A stretch of 57,927 bases of DNA from Symbiodinium natans (Eukaryota > Sar > Dinophyceae > Suessiales > Symbiodiniaceae), in the NCBI GenBank assembly GCA_905221605.1, contig CAJNDS010002191.1, forward strand, positions 1,079,526 to 1,137,452, written 5' to 3'. The translations under genes and the position numbers were made by a program. Positions 31,152-42,620 of this stretch are shown here, piece after piece (the stretch's first letter is position 1; each line of letters opens with the position of its first letter). The notes beneath the pieces were generated by a model. It searched no databases. It was not told the DNA's origin and saw nothing but the letters and a program-made list of their open reading frames with translations.

Positions 31152-34100
31152 GCTGAGGAGGAGACGAATGTTCGCGTAGCTGCCAGAGTTCGGCCACTTC
31201 TACCTCGGGACGTAGCGCAGATTCTGGACAACAGTGCGTCTTTATCTCCCTTTGCATGTGCATGAGTGTGGGGGCCCATGTGGTTGACACGGGCGCTGGG
31301 CAGACTTGCTACCGTGAACTTTAGACAATCTCAGGAACTACTGCAGCTGTGTTTCTGCGCAGCCTGGGACGAACCAGCTCGTTGTTGGCACCAAACGTGC
31401 ATTTACGCTTCTTGGTCGCACTCCCCTGATTTTGAGCGGCACAGTTTCCCCCCGCCCCCGTGAACAAACAGCCGGACAGTGAAGGTTTGACTTGGTTTTT
31501 GAGACGGATGCAAGCCAGTCGGCCGTCTATGATGGCTGTGTGTCATCCTTGCTGGATGGCTGCATGTTGCTTGTCGGCGTTTAGAGCTTGCCATGTCTCA
31601 CAGACGTTGTGGTTGAATCTTGGTGAGTAGGTTCTGCATCTCAGGCAGGGCTACAATGCAACCGTCTTCGCTTATGGCCAAACAGGCCTGGGTGTGGGAC
31701 ACAGCTACAGAGAAGCTCAGGTCAAATGTGGCTGCTTCAGGTTCGGGCAAAACCTATACCATGGGTACTGGACAGTGGGTATCGGAGGGCAGCACCGAGG
31801 AGGGCATTGTTCCGAAGGCAGGGTGTGCTTCTGCACAGGGGGGCTTAGAAGGCTCTGGGCGTTGAGGCGACTGGGCTTTGCCATTCTGGAAGGTCCTTCG
31901 GAACAGCTTCCGGCACATTGAGGCGAACAGTTCGACCATCGACTTCAAAGTTCCAGACTTGGCAGATCAGAGTGTCTGCATCATTTTTAAAAGGCGATGG
32001 AAATTGGCCTTTTTTGTGGTGTTGTGTGGTGTGACTTCACGAGTGAGGTTTCTTGCTGCTACTTGGAGATCTACAACGAAGACATCCGTGACTTGTTGCA
32101 GCCTGGAGGCCCTGTTCTCAAACCAGCTGTGTTGTCAAGTTGTCGTGCAAAAGAAGCAAGAAAGTCCACGCATTTTGCAGGCCAGAGAGGCCCCATTGCC
32201 ATCAGGGAAGATGCTGCCGGTGGCATCAAGGTCTCCGGTATCCACGCAGAGACGTGCACCTCTGCGGAGGAGATGTTGAGTTGCCTCAGCGATGGCTCCG
32301 TGCAAAGAACCACCGGGGCCACACTCATGAATGAGCACAGCTCGAGGCCTTCCCAAAACATGCCACAGACGTGCAGACTCAGTGCAGACTTCGTCTCGCT
32401 GCGTGGAACATGCGGCTTGTGACTTGTGGAGGTCCCACTCCATCTTTACCCTCATCTTGGAGCAGCGCCGCCGGATAGGAGGAGGGGATGCCTGGAGTGA
32501 GGATGACTACGTGACGGCCAAGTTTCATCTTGTCGATCTTGCGGGGTCTGAGCGCGCGAAACGCGCCCCAGCTGAACATTGCACAAGCATCTCAATACAT
32601 GTCAGGACCTTCAATGTGATGTGGCTGCTTTTCAGATGGCTGAGCAAAGTTTTTGAGGCACTGGCGCCGTCGGCAGCCGCTTCAAAGAGAGCATTGCCAT
32701 AAACTCTGGCTTGCTCGCGTTGGGCAACGTGATTTCTGCCTTGGGGGATCCTGCAAAACGAGGCACGCAAGCAGAACGGATTGCCAGGGAGAGCACTGGG
32801 CGTTAGCCGTTGGCATGCGTGAACCAAGAAGCTGTTTGTCTCTTTTTGACAGGTATCCACGTACCGTATCGCGAATCGAAGTTGACGAGGTTGCTGCAAG
32901 ACAGCCTGGGCGGGAACTCAAGAACCGTGCCTGGCTTGTGATTTTCCTGTTTGGTTGTCCAGCATGTCAGAGGGCAATCGGATTTGCAATTGCATTCTGT
33001 GAATGAGCCAAGAGAGCGACCGACGGGTCTTCGGCTTTGCTAGGTGATGATTGCTTGCGTCAGCTGCGCTGACATCGATTCGGAAGAAACGCTCAACACC
33101 CTGAAGTATGCGCACCGTGCTCGCAACATCAAAAACAAACCTGCTTCTTGACTGCACACCACAAGATGAACAGAGATGCAAAGGAGGTGTGGACGTTCCT
33201 TATGCGACAGGTGGTCAATCACGACCCTCGCACCGCGCAGCTGGCTGCCATGCAGGCGGCTCCAGAGCTTTTGAGAAGAGTCCCCTCCCCCCAATATCAA
33301 ACCCCCCCCCCATACACTCGAATCTAACTTTAATGGGAGAATTTAATATAAGGGGTGGGGGGGGTGTAGCAGTTAGGGGCAGGGGCCGCATGCTCCCGGA
33401 GTATGGTCAGCTGCTTGCGTCGCGGAAAGACCAGGACGAGATCGTGGCCTTGAGGGAGCAGCTTCAGCGCGCCAACGAGGGCTCTTCCCTGGCTGTTGCA
33501 GGCTATGTGTTCGGCGCAAAGTCAGCTCGACATAACACATGCCATGCTGTTCTTGCTTTTGAAGTGCTGGCACAGGCCCGGGCCCGGCACAAGAGGAGAT
33601 GATGGAGCTCAACCACAAGCTGGAGGCTCGATGACAAACCTAGGAGAAAAAAGCCGTAGGCCCGTGCCAAAATGCATGGGATTCTGCATGATTCTGCTTG
33701 TGGCCCACCGTGGGCCTGGATTACATGCGCAAGGCCTCTGAGACTCGTTCCGCAGAGCTTGCCGAGCTCCTGGCAGCCACGGAGACTTGAAGAGTTCAGT
33801 TGTGTGGATGCAAAGAAAACAAAGCTGAACACACGTAACGTAGAGTTTATGCAGGAGACAGAGCGCGAAGCCTTTCGAAGATACTTGGTGGACATGCTGC
33901 CTGACTCAATCAGGACCATTGCAGAGCCACGCAACCAGGCAGTCGTACGCAATAAATCGAGGTACTGCGCTGTTTGCCACCACCTCCCAGCCATCTGGCA
34001 GGTGATCTCCAGATAACCCTAAGCCTAGTTGGCGCCACGGACGTTTAAACATGTCCGGAAGCTGATCCGTAATCTTCTCCATGCGACATGTGGCCTGAGA

Positions 34101-35188
34101 GGTCTCGACTCGTGAAGCTCCAGCGGTGCCTGCCCGACGGGCCCTGACAGCCGTCTGCCAGGTTCTGCAGGCGCGCCCGCCACTTGTGGCACATTCCATA
34201 TATTTCCCTAGGCCGCATGCGTCTGCATGTGCCTGTGCAGTGAATGCTGCCAGCGTGTGTCTTCCTCCCTTAAGGCAGCGCAGCGGCTGCTCAACAGTGC
34301 CACGGCAAATGTCATGTCATGCCAAGTTGTCAAGTTGTGTCGAGTTATGTGAAGTTGTGTCATGTCGAGTTTCTTCAGTGCGTGTGACAGTAGGTGAAGC
34401 AGAACCGCCAGCAGATGCGTTGGACACGTCGCCGGATACCATGCCGGTGGATGCGAGCCAACTCCCGTCCCCGCCGTGCCATCTTATCCAGGAGCATGGG
34501 CTTCCACTTTCCTCCGCGTTCCACTTGTTCCGTTACATACACCGGTTTCGTGCAGGAGCAACCGCCGGAGCTTACATCGGGTGAGCCTGCTAATGGCATG
34601 CCATCTCTGTCAACCACTGCACCGCAACTGGGAGAGCCGTACAAGCTCCCGCCCCTGGACTTGGCATGGCTGCTTGTGCTTAGCCGGCTGTGCTTGTGCT
34701 TTGATAGTGCTATGGTTTGCGGCCTGGGGAGACGGTTACGGACCTGGTTTGTCATCAGGTCTCTGGCAGAGATGCGGAAGGACTCGACAACGCTCATCCG
34801 CAGGTATCTGGACGAAATGAAGCGCATGGAGACAGAGCTGGCGCTGTACCGGAGGCGCACCAGGCAGCTACAGGAAGATCTGAAGGAGGCTCGGGATGAC
34901 TTGCAAAAGGACGAGGAAATCTTCGAAGAGAAGATGCGAGAGATGAAGGACCGCAACCGTCATCTCATCACATCACCCGGCAGAATAGCCTAGAAGAGGT
35001 GTGTGCCTGTGTCCTGCCAGGAGTTGACGGACCGCAACGCCTTTCTGGAACAGGAGATACAGAGGCAGAGAAAACCTCTCAGCCTGGACTCACGGACGAG
35101 CAGTAAGGAGGGCCCGAACTTTTTTGCCATCCAACTCAGTGCCCAGACCGCTTTTGGCTTTACTTTCTGCGCCCTGAATCCCGTGATG

Positions 35189-35223
<35 letters not shown>

Positions 35224-35507
35224 CTTTTTCCTCAACCAAGGCCCTTGACTGTATATCTGGTCACTAAAGTCTGTCTGTAGTGAGTTTAGTCATGAGTGTG
35301 CCGCCGAGCCAAGGCGACTTCGAGGATGGCCCGGCCATGAGTTCGACGGCACCCCCTGCACCTCTTCCGCCAGATGACGGGTCAGAGACCGATTCCTCCA
35401 GACCATGCGACGTGCAGGCAGGGTGCATGCAGCGTGGTCTGCCATGCAATCTGTGCCGTTCTAGGGGCTGTTCGCAGCGGCATGTAACGACAGGTCGTAG
35501 GCAGTGA
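31152..35507 (+). CDS. Kinesin-4 family motor protein, at least a dozen exons
   Basis: Motor domain in order: [12 protein letters not shown] (31152), [17 protein letters not shown] (31486), [12 protein letters not shown] (31648), P-loop GSGKTYTMG (31741), [16 protein letters not shown] (31893), [17 protein letters not shown] (32048), [15 protein letters not shown] (32203), switch [14 protein letters not shown] (32432), switch [13 protein letters not shown] (about 32532), [19 protein letters not shown] (32658), [20 protein letters not shown] (32852), [20 protein letters not shown] (33044) and [15 protein letters not shown] (33211). The IKNKPVVNxDP neck is typical of kinesin-4 (KIF4/KIF27/FRA1 group). 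Coiled-coil exons follow, e.g. [20 protein letters not shown] (34760-34948) and [16 protein letters not shown] (35021). A Pro-rich tail with CNLCRSRGC ends at 35505-35507. ATP-driven microtubule motor. The first coding exon is not identified. All nucleotide-binding residues are intact. Confidence 0.95.
31686..35020 (+). other. Eight mapped kinesin introns (five GC-AG, one GA-AG, two GT-AG)
   Basis: GC-AG: 31686-31740 (55 bp), 31818-31892, 32347-32431, 32563-32657, 33143-33210. GT-AG: 31950-32046, 32927-33043. GA-AG: 34949-35020. Kinesin motor conservation fixes the frame across each junction. Every downstream exon begins with G. Confidence 0.82.
33284..33370. repeat. C-run and G-run pair within a kinesin intron
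   Basis: CCCCTCCCCCCAATATC and a run of ten Cs at about 33301 face a run GGGGTGGGGGGGGTG at about 33352-33366, separated by about 50 bp of AT-rich DNA. The two runs could pair into a hairpin. Confidence 0.6.
35189..35222. repeat. (TC)n microsatellite
   Basis: Seventeen or so CT dinucleotides in a kinesin intron. Confidence 0.9.
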
Positions 35508-36990
35508 GCAAGGATCTGCTATGCTGCAGGGATCTGCCCTTGCCAATTGCGCCCTCGCGCATCCGGTCTACCGCCCATCAAATGTGTACATGTATGTACG
35601 GATCGCTGATACACAGGTGACTGCAACGAGCAACAGGACGTCAGGATGTGAAAAAGGGTCGCCTCTTCAGGGCGTAACCCTGCAAGCACAGCCACATGAG
35701 AAGGGTGGAGTTTTTGGTGCCTTCATTTTTGGGGCTTGGACTTTGTAGGAGCAGCTGTAATTTATCTATTGTGTAATAATAACTCTAACTTTTGTATATG
35801 TTAAGGGGAAAACCTGTCGATTCCCTTGGATTTCAAAAGTAGCCTTCTAGTTTCTGCTTATTTGAGAAGAGTGCCTTGCAAGGGGATTAGCTGAACTTGC
35901 GTGTTTGGTACGACCACCCCGCACCCCAAGCCCTGTCTCCCAGCCCTCCCAGCTTAGTACCTTTGTGAAGGATCACACAGGGAATCAGGGAAGAGTTTCT
36001 GTTCCCGTGAAGTGGGCTGTCTTGTCTAAGTGCCCAAATCCAACCCAAGCCGCCCGGCTTGGGGGGGCGGGCCCATGGAGATTCGGGTGGCGTTTTTCCC
36101 GGCTCGGCGTGGGGGGCTCGGAGCGTCGAACTCTTGCCGGATCTCCCGATTGACGCAAGCGGAGGGGGGAAGAGATGCCGGGAGGGAACGTTTCCGTTGG
36201 CCGGAGTGCGCAGTCCGTCCACTCACTCACTCATTGTCACTCATTCATTCACTCAGTCACTCGCTTATTTGAGAAGAGAAGCTGTAGTTTCTCAACATTT
36301 GGAACCTTGATAAGATTTGTTAGGAAAACGTCGATCCTCCATGTCCACTATGTGTCAGCAGGACAACCTCTGTTGATTTGTGAATTTTTCATAGAAAACA
36401 GAATCTAGGGCCATCATTTCACCCTCCATTTACAATACAAGACGAAAGAACAATCCTTGGCTTCCAGCGACAGAAACAAGGAGGCGGGGGGGCTCCCCCT
36501 CCACATTTACGAACAGAGTGATCCGAGGACAGCTCTTTTCGATTCCGCATCTTGGGTTGCAGCCCTGTCCACGTGCACGCAGAAGAATCCAGGCATGCCC
36601 ACTCCATTTGCAAAACAAAAAGAATAAATTGGTTTTTATCACCAAAAAAGCGGTTGGATGGGGGCTGGGAACCCCCCCACCCCCCCGCCACGAGCGAACA
36701 AAATTCAACTACGGCAGTTTCACAAGCTTGAATTCCTTCCTTGGTACCTTCCGCCTCTTCCTTCCGCCCCTTCCTTCTAATACGATGTCGACTTGTATTG
36801 ATCCTTATGGATCTCTCCTACCGCATTCTTTGGCGTATCCTCGCATCGTGGAAGCGAGAATGAAGCTCAAAGCAGGTCGACCAAACCTTCGGAGTGCCAT
36901 CGAACTAGCTGACCAGTTCTTGGCAGAAGCTGAGGGCACAGGGCCCGACACTGTCCGCGCGCCCCATTGCTTGGGGCACTTCGCATTCTC
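35508..36990. other. Region downstream of the kinesin gene
   Basis: Low gene content. The phrase GCTTATTTGAGAAGAG occurs twice (35857 and 36262), each followed by diverged sequence, which suggests an old duplication. (CACT/CATT)n words occur at 36218-36262. Runs of C at 36671-36690. ORFs here have no exon character. Confidence 0.4.
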
Positions 36991-36994
36991 TCTC

Positions 36995-37382
36995 GAGCTC
37001 TTTCCTTTCATTCCTTTCATTCCTTTCATTCCTTTCTTTCCTTTCTTTCCTTTCTTTCCTTCCCTTCCTTCTTTTCCTTCCTTTCCTTTCTTTCCTTTCC
37101 TTTCCTTCCTTTCCTTTCCTTTCCTTCCTTTCCTTCCTTTCCTTCCTTTCCTTCCTTTCCTTCCTTTCCTTCCTTTCCTTCCTTTCCTTCCTTTCCTTCC
37201 TTTCCTTCCTTTCCTTCCTTTCCTTCCTTTCCTTCCTTTCCTTCCTTCCCTTCTCTCCTTTCTTTCCTTTCCTTTCCTTTCTTTCCTTTCTTTCCTTTCT
37301 TTCCTTCCTTTCCTTTCTTTCCTTTCTTTCCTTTCTTTCCTTTCTATCCTTCCTTTCCTTCCTTTCCTTTCTTTCCTTTGCC
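36995..37382. repeat. Long polypyrimidine tract (TTTCC/TTCC)n
   Basis: About 390 bp that is nearly pure C/T: first CATTCCTTT units, then TTTCCTTCC (9 bp) repeated about 14 times at 37125-37250, then TTTCCTTTC units. Six-frame ORFs (Phe/Pro/Ser or Lys/Glu/Arg) are artefacts. Mirror symmetry makes intramolecular triplex (H-DNA) plausible. Confidence 0.93.
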
Positions 37383-37593
37383 ACGGGTGTCTCCCTAACT
37401 TATTTCGTTGGACTCTTGCCCTGACTGGATGTGGGGGCAAGGCAATGGTCCGAATCTTCGATGTCGAAACTCTTGTGCAGCCCTTTCAAACGAAGCGCGC
37501 CTGCTTTAGGTGGCGGCGCCTGGGTAGTCGATGTGTGCTGGTAGCGACGATGAACGTTTGAATGCCAAGTCGTTGACAAGATGGCTTTCATTG

Positions 37594-37800
37594 GCTTTCG
37601 CTGCCTGAAAATCAATTCTTGGAAGGTGGAGCAAGTGAAGCGCCTGATGCTTAGTCGACGATCGTTCTCCAAGACCCTCAAAAACCCCAAAAAGCCCGAT
37701 TTGCTGAGGGGACAACCAGTACTACAAGGCCGTGAATCGTGAGCTGAAGAAGCGGCTGCGGTCGCTGCTCGAACAGCTCTGGGAGGTGCCTGAAGCAGTC
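37594..37800 (+). CDS. Possible exon with helical, basic sequence
   Basis: About 37710-37797 reads DNQYYKAVNRELKKRLRSLL then EQLWEVPEA, a convincing amphipathic helix that ends at a potential GT/GC donor. Frame and composition look coding. It could be a distal coiled-coil exon of the kinesin gene (kinesin-4 tails contain NRELK-type helices), which would put the pyrimidine tract inside a kinesin intron, or the start of another gene. Confidence 0.3.
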
Positions 37801-39216
37801 TTAGGGTTTGGCCGTTTGGCCAAGGGTTTTTCGTTTCAGCTTCTCGGAGCAGACAGGGATTCCCGGTTAAGGGCATAGGGATCACTCTGTTGGGCCTTAT
37901 TGATTTGCAACCCCTGTCTTGGATGCCTGAAGTGTACTCCCGTCCTCTCAGGGAAATGGGGGGGCTCCGACTGGAACGCCGCGCTTCATGCCCACCATGC
38001 CGGCCAGCAAGGTCTGCGTGCTGCTCTTTCCTCAAGCCAGCCCAGAAGCCTTCCCTTGCATGTGTAGCCGACTGGACTGCCCTGGTTAGGACCGTGCACA
38101 GTCCAAATGAGCTGGACTGGGTCGATTTTCCTGTAGCATACGGCTCTAAGGTTGACTTGTGCGTAGTGGATGACCATCTCACACGTGACAGGTCGGCCAA
38201 GCAAACGAGGGGCCCTGCCCTGCAGGATCGTTCCAGATAAAATAGAAAGTCTCTGGTCTCTGGAGTGTTCTGAAGTTGCCTGGCCTCAAGGGGAGCCCGA
38301 CAAAGCCGGGAGCCACTTCCACCAGCTTCCAAGCGTGAAGCGTGTAGCTTGGCCAAGCAGCTCCGTGCCTCTGTGCCCCGAGAAATCCTTCGGCCCACTT
38401 CGGCCCACGGCTTTTCCCAGAAGCTGAGTTGCTACTGGAGCGAAGTGTGATGAGGTTCTCTTACTCTTTGACTTGAGATAGACAGGGCATTCTGCCGGAA
38501 TACTCTCGAAGCTCTGTCTGTCCACATCCCAGACTGCTGCCTCTATGACTTCGCATGTGCGGTGCCGGGCTCAAGACTCTAGGAAAGCCTTGGGCATCGA
38601 ATCAGGCACGAGACAGCAATAGGCAGAGCCACTTTGTCGAACTAGCGCTCGCCAAGCTGATAAAGCAGTGGCACCTCCAGTGAATAGTCACTCAGCCTAC
38701 ACTTGTTCCATGTACACGTCTTTGCGTTTGCTGCCTTCATGCAATCACTTGTGTGGCTCTGCCTTTGCCGCTTGCTTGCTGTCAGGATTTTCGTGCCCTC
38801 TGAACGCTTCAAAGCTTTTATAGTTTCGGTTTGGGTCGGTTCGGGTGGCAGCAACCCCAGACTGAACGTTCTGGGCCGTTTTGATGCTTTCAGGTTGGGG
38901 ATGGTGTGCGCGATGCCCAGGCTTTGCAAGCTCCAATGGCTCACCAGAGCCCAGTGAGCTCCCCGATGGCTTGGTGGTACAGACACCGGAGCTCACGGAC
39001 CTTGCACGGCGCAGGGCCAAGCCAGGATCTGAGATGCCTCCTGAGAGAGGCGCTTCGGCGGTGTCTTGTTAGTGTGGGCAAATAGTATGTTTCGAGCCAT
39101 TCGCTTCTGCTCTGCTCTAGGGCGTTCGTTGGCCAAACAGAAAACTTCAAGATTTAGGATCTTCTTGGCATGCGCTTGGGGGCGGAGTCGCGTGAGTGGT
39201 GGTGCTTTTATGAGGA
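37801..39216. other. Region with no assignable gene
   Basis: Short frames only. 38950-39072 reads PDGLVVQTPELTDLARRRAK after an AG acceptor and may be an exon, but no family is evident. Confidence 0.3.
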
Positions 39217-39300
39217 GGGAGGGAGAGCGAGAGCGAGAGAGAGAGAGAGAGAGAACGGGCGGCTCCGAAGTGCACAGAAGAAGAGGGAGAGAGAGACTGG
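39217..39300. repeat. (GA)n purine tract
   Basis: GAGAGCGAGAGCGAGAGAGA and further GA runs, interrupted at 39257-39280. Confidence 0.85.
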
Positions 39301-39754
39301 GGAGCGGGAGACAGAGGGGGAGAATTTCACTCCTTCAGTATAAAGCCTGCAACCAAGTGTCACCCACCATGTCTCCAACACCTAAAAATCCTTACGGAGC
39401 AGGAGCACAGAGGAGGGGCAAAGCCAATTCTTCTTATGGATGGATGGCGGAAGTTGTAATCAGCCCTGCCGTACAGTGAGTCCCCACAAAGCACTTGTCC
39501 TAGTGGCAGATCTTTTCGCGTCTGCGAAGGGGGAGGTACTTACATGGCCAACGCCTGCCCATGAAGTTGTGGGCATAGCAGCCGGCGGACTCTTGGAAAT
39601 TGAGCCCCCCTTGGTGCGACCCCTTCGAGGGTTTTGCTCGCAGAGAGACGGGGAGGGAGAGAGTGGTGTTGTTTCGTTCTTTCCGGGAAAGTCGAACCAC
39701 TCTGGGTACGCAGCTTTCCTGTTGTTTCGCAGAGACTCTGAGACCATCCGGGCG

Positions 39755-39790
39755 CACCTAGTGCGCGGGGGGGGGGGGGTGGGGGGTGGG
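39755..39790. repeat. G-run
   Basis: Runs of 10 and 6 Gs (GGGGGGGGGGTGGGGGGTGG) just before the CAG/AAG tract, a possible G-quadruplex. Confidence 0.75.
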
Positions 39791-39810
39791 TGCGCCTCTC
39801 AAGCCCCGAA

Positions 39811-39812
39811 GA

Positions 39813-39845
<33 letters not shown>

Positions 39846-40215
39846 AGAAGAAGAAGAAGAAGAAGAAGAAGAAGAAGAAGAAGAAGAAGGAGAAGAAGAA
39901 GAAGAATCAGAGGAAGAATCAGAAACATAATAAGACGAATAATAAAAGGAGAAGAATAAGAATAAGCAGAAAACAAGAATAATAATAATAAGAACAAGAA
40001 CAAGAAGACGAAGACTAATAATAAGAATAGTAGTACGGAGAAGAAGAATAATAAGAATAATCATTACAAGAAGCAGCAGATCAACAAGAACAATAACAAG
40101 AATAACCTCAACAACGGCACGAACAAGAACAAGAAAACGAAAAATAATTATACTATTGCGAAGAAGAATAATACTAGTACATTTACGAAGAAATAGAATA
40201 CGAAGGAGAAAAAGA
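39811..40215. repeat. CAG then AAG triplet expansion decaying into AATAAG-rich DNA
   Basis: (CAG)9 at about 39813-39840, then about 20 uninterrupted AAG triplets to about 39905, then irregular AAG/AAT/CAAGAA words to about 40210. The gradient from pure to degenerate repeat suggests growth at the 5' side and decay toward the 3' side. Confidence 0.92.
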
Positions 40216-40628
40216 ATAATCACACGCCTAGCAAGGTTCACTCCGAGACCCTGTAGCTCACGCCCATCTGGACAGCACCCGTCGGTGGCCACGCAAACTA
40301 GAAGGAAGGGAGGGAGGAAGAGAGCGGGAGAGAGCGGTCTAGCTCACAACGGACCCTCGTGCGAGGGGTTCCTTTCGATTTAAGCCCGGCCAAAGGATGC
40401 TTCTAATGCGCAGCTGTAGCCGAGCCTGCATGTCTCATGGCGAGGAGGTGATGCTGATGCTTGCTGAGCGTGCAAGAAGTAAAGAGGGCTGTGCAAGATC
40501 TTGTCGTGGTTGAAGATGTTCTGAGGTTCATGCCTTGCCGCATATGTGAAGAGAGAGTTGCTTGCTTAGCATGTCTTGCACGCTAGCCTTGTAACTTGCA
40601 AATCGTGGCTTCATGTTAAGCTTGCAGG

Positions 40629-42620
40629 TTGGGGTCTGTTGAGGTAACTTCACTGCTGGCATCCTTTCGGCAAGAGATCGAGCACCTTGCTGTTACAAGC
40701 TCCTGCCGCTCTCTCCAGGTTTGTTTGCTGGCATGCGACATGCGATGCGGTCGGCAAGCTGACGTGAACGTCTCATCGGCGCATATAAGGAAACTTTATT
40801 CAGTGGATCCAGACTGGGCAGAAAAACTGCCCGAGGGAATTGGGAGCTCCAGGCGTCTTTGCCACCTGGCTGAATAGGAGTGCCGGAAGCGCATCTGGGA
40901 GCGGTTTTCTCCAATTCGTGCCAGTCAGGTGACATGCAAGACTTATCGATTCTTGGGATGCGCTAGTTGAGGACTTCTGATGTAAAGGTCGGCAGCAAGC
41001 ACTGTTTCTGGGCACACGGGGGATACCTATGCTGCTCTCAACAGACCAAGGGCACTTCTGCATGCGCAGCGGCTCGACGTCGACCTCCACAAGGATGGGT
41101 CGGCATCTCTCAACAAGGCGGGGCAGACATAGAAGGAGACCTCGGCAGAGACCTCGGTAGCTCCTCTTGTTTTGAAGCTGCTCCGCATCAAGGCCGTGGT
41201 GGGCCAAACGGTGTTTTTCACAGATCCTCGGTGATGAACTTGGACTTGGGATTGCTCTGTCTAAGGCCCCCGGGTTACAACCCGTTGCAGCAACACAGAA
41301 AGCAACATCAGCAGTGTCTGCAAGCCACAAGACGACAAAGCGCTTATCCAAGGAGGTGCTGCGAAGGGAGCACTTCCACTACAAGTCCTACATTGTGCAG
41401 CAGGCTTGCCAAGAAGCCTTCGACGATATTGAAGTTGTTACAGATGCAGTGGCGCGAGCCTACGAAGGACTGCGTAGTGAAACTCATGTTGGCCGGCAAC
41501 TTCTGCTCATTTCTGCTTGCCGATGGTTTGAGGAGCAAAACGCAGCCATGCTCCGGACTCGTCGCTTGGCTTCTGCTGCCAGTGAGGTTTGTGTCCGGAG
41601 TGTAGGACAGGGCAAAACCAAAGGCGGAGGTGGCATCTGCACGCCGCAGGCATCTGCTCATGATGATGAACAGAGCTGGTAGAGCAGCATGTTCCCAGAC
41701 GCGAGTGCTCTGGCGGCAAAGAAGCTTCACCGAGCCTTTTAGGCTTCCTAGCGACTTGGGACTTCGGAGAGGTGTGCATTTTGGAATGTGCCGCACGTAC
41801 CCACACAAGCCCGCTCAACACACACGTGTTGTGAGGCGTGCGTGGAAGAGAAGAAGTTGCGGCTGAAGCTGGCTAATGCGGGAAAGCCTGCCAAGCCAGT
41901 AAGTCGCACTGACGAGCTTTGAAGCTTAAAACGCAAGCGCGTGAGGTATGAGCTGGTCAAGTATCGCAAAGCAGCGCGCGCGATGAGCATGTAACGACCG
42001 TGCCCCGCGGTCAGTGTGATGCTTGGGCCAGGAAAGACTACCCAGCCGGACTGGATGTAAAATCTACTAAATCACATGAAAAGCTTGAAGTCATATCGCC
42101 AGATCCGCAGCAGTTAGCTCATATGCACCCGGGCTTTCAATTTCCCTTGAGTCCCAGCGTCATCCTTCATCGCTTTCGGTTTGTATCGGTGCGGTACAGT
42201 GACGCAGCTTGCGCGAGCGAATGTGATGTCCTCTGCTTGGGAGATGCGGAGATTGCTTTGATAGATGAAGTCAGGAACCGCTGTGGAGCTTACCTGAACG
42301 GGCAGAGGAGCAAGAGAAGCTGTTAGCAGATGGGAGGTACAAGGTTGCCTTGCCAAAGGGTGGAGGAACGATCTCAGTCAAAGCAGGGGCCTTCATAAAC
42401 CCTGGTGGGAATCAGCATCCACATCTACACCGCAACCTGCGCCTGCCTGAGTGCATGTTGGACCAAGCTGTGCCCTTCGCCCATTGGTTCTCTTCTCAAC
42501 GAGATCAAGGGTCTCATGAAGCAATGCGAGATGGGCCTGAAGATGCCCCGAAGTGGGGCTGCAGCTTCGACGATTCTGGGAGGTGGTCCCAGGTTATGGA
42601 GGTGCGGCCGAATGGGTAGT
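40629..42620 (+). CDS. Hypothetical intron-rich gene, coiled-coil-like pieces
   Basis: Exon-like segments on the + strand: SVEVTSLLASFRQEIEHLA (40631), RLDVDLHKDGSASLNKAGQT (about 41073), EVLRREHFHYKSYIVQQACQ followed by EAFDDIEVVTDAVARAYEG (41356-41470), EEKKLRLKLANAGKPAK (about 41848), EEQEKLLADGRYKVALPKGG (about 42307) and LLNEIKGLMKQCEMGLKMP (about 42494). Several follow AG|G acceptors. The mix of acidic and basic helices resembles a long cytosolic protein. I cannot name a family, and these could belong to two genes. Confidence 0.35.

Noticed and set aside
36518-37561. 347-codon ORF with Phe/Pro-rich middle
   Set aside because: The middle is the pyrimidine tract and the ends have no protein-like character.
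39540-40292. 250-codon minus-strand Leu/Ile/Ser-rich ORF
   Set aside because: It is the complement of the AAG/AAT triplet tract.
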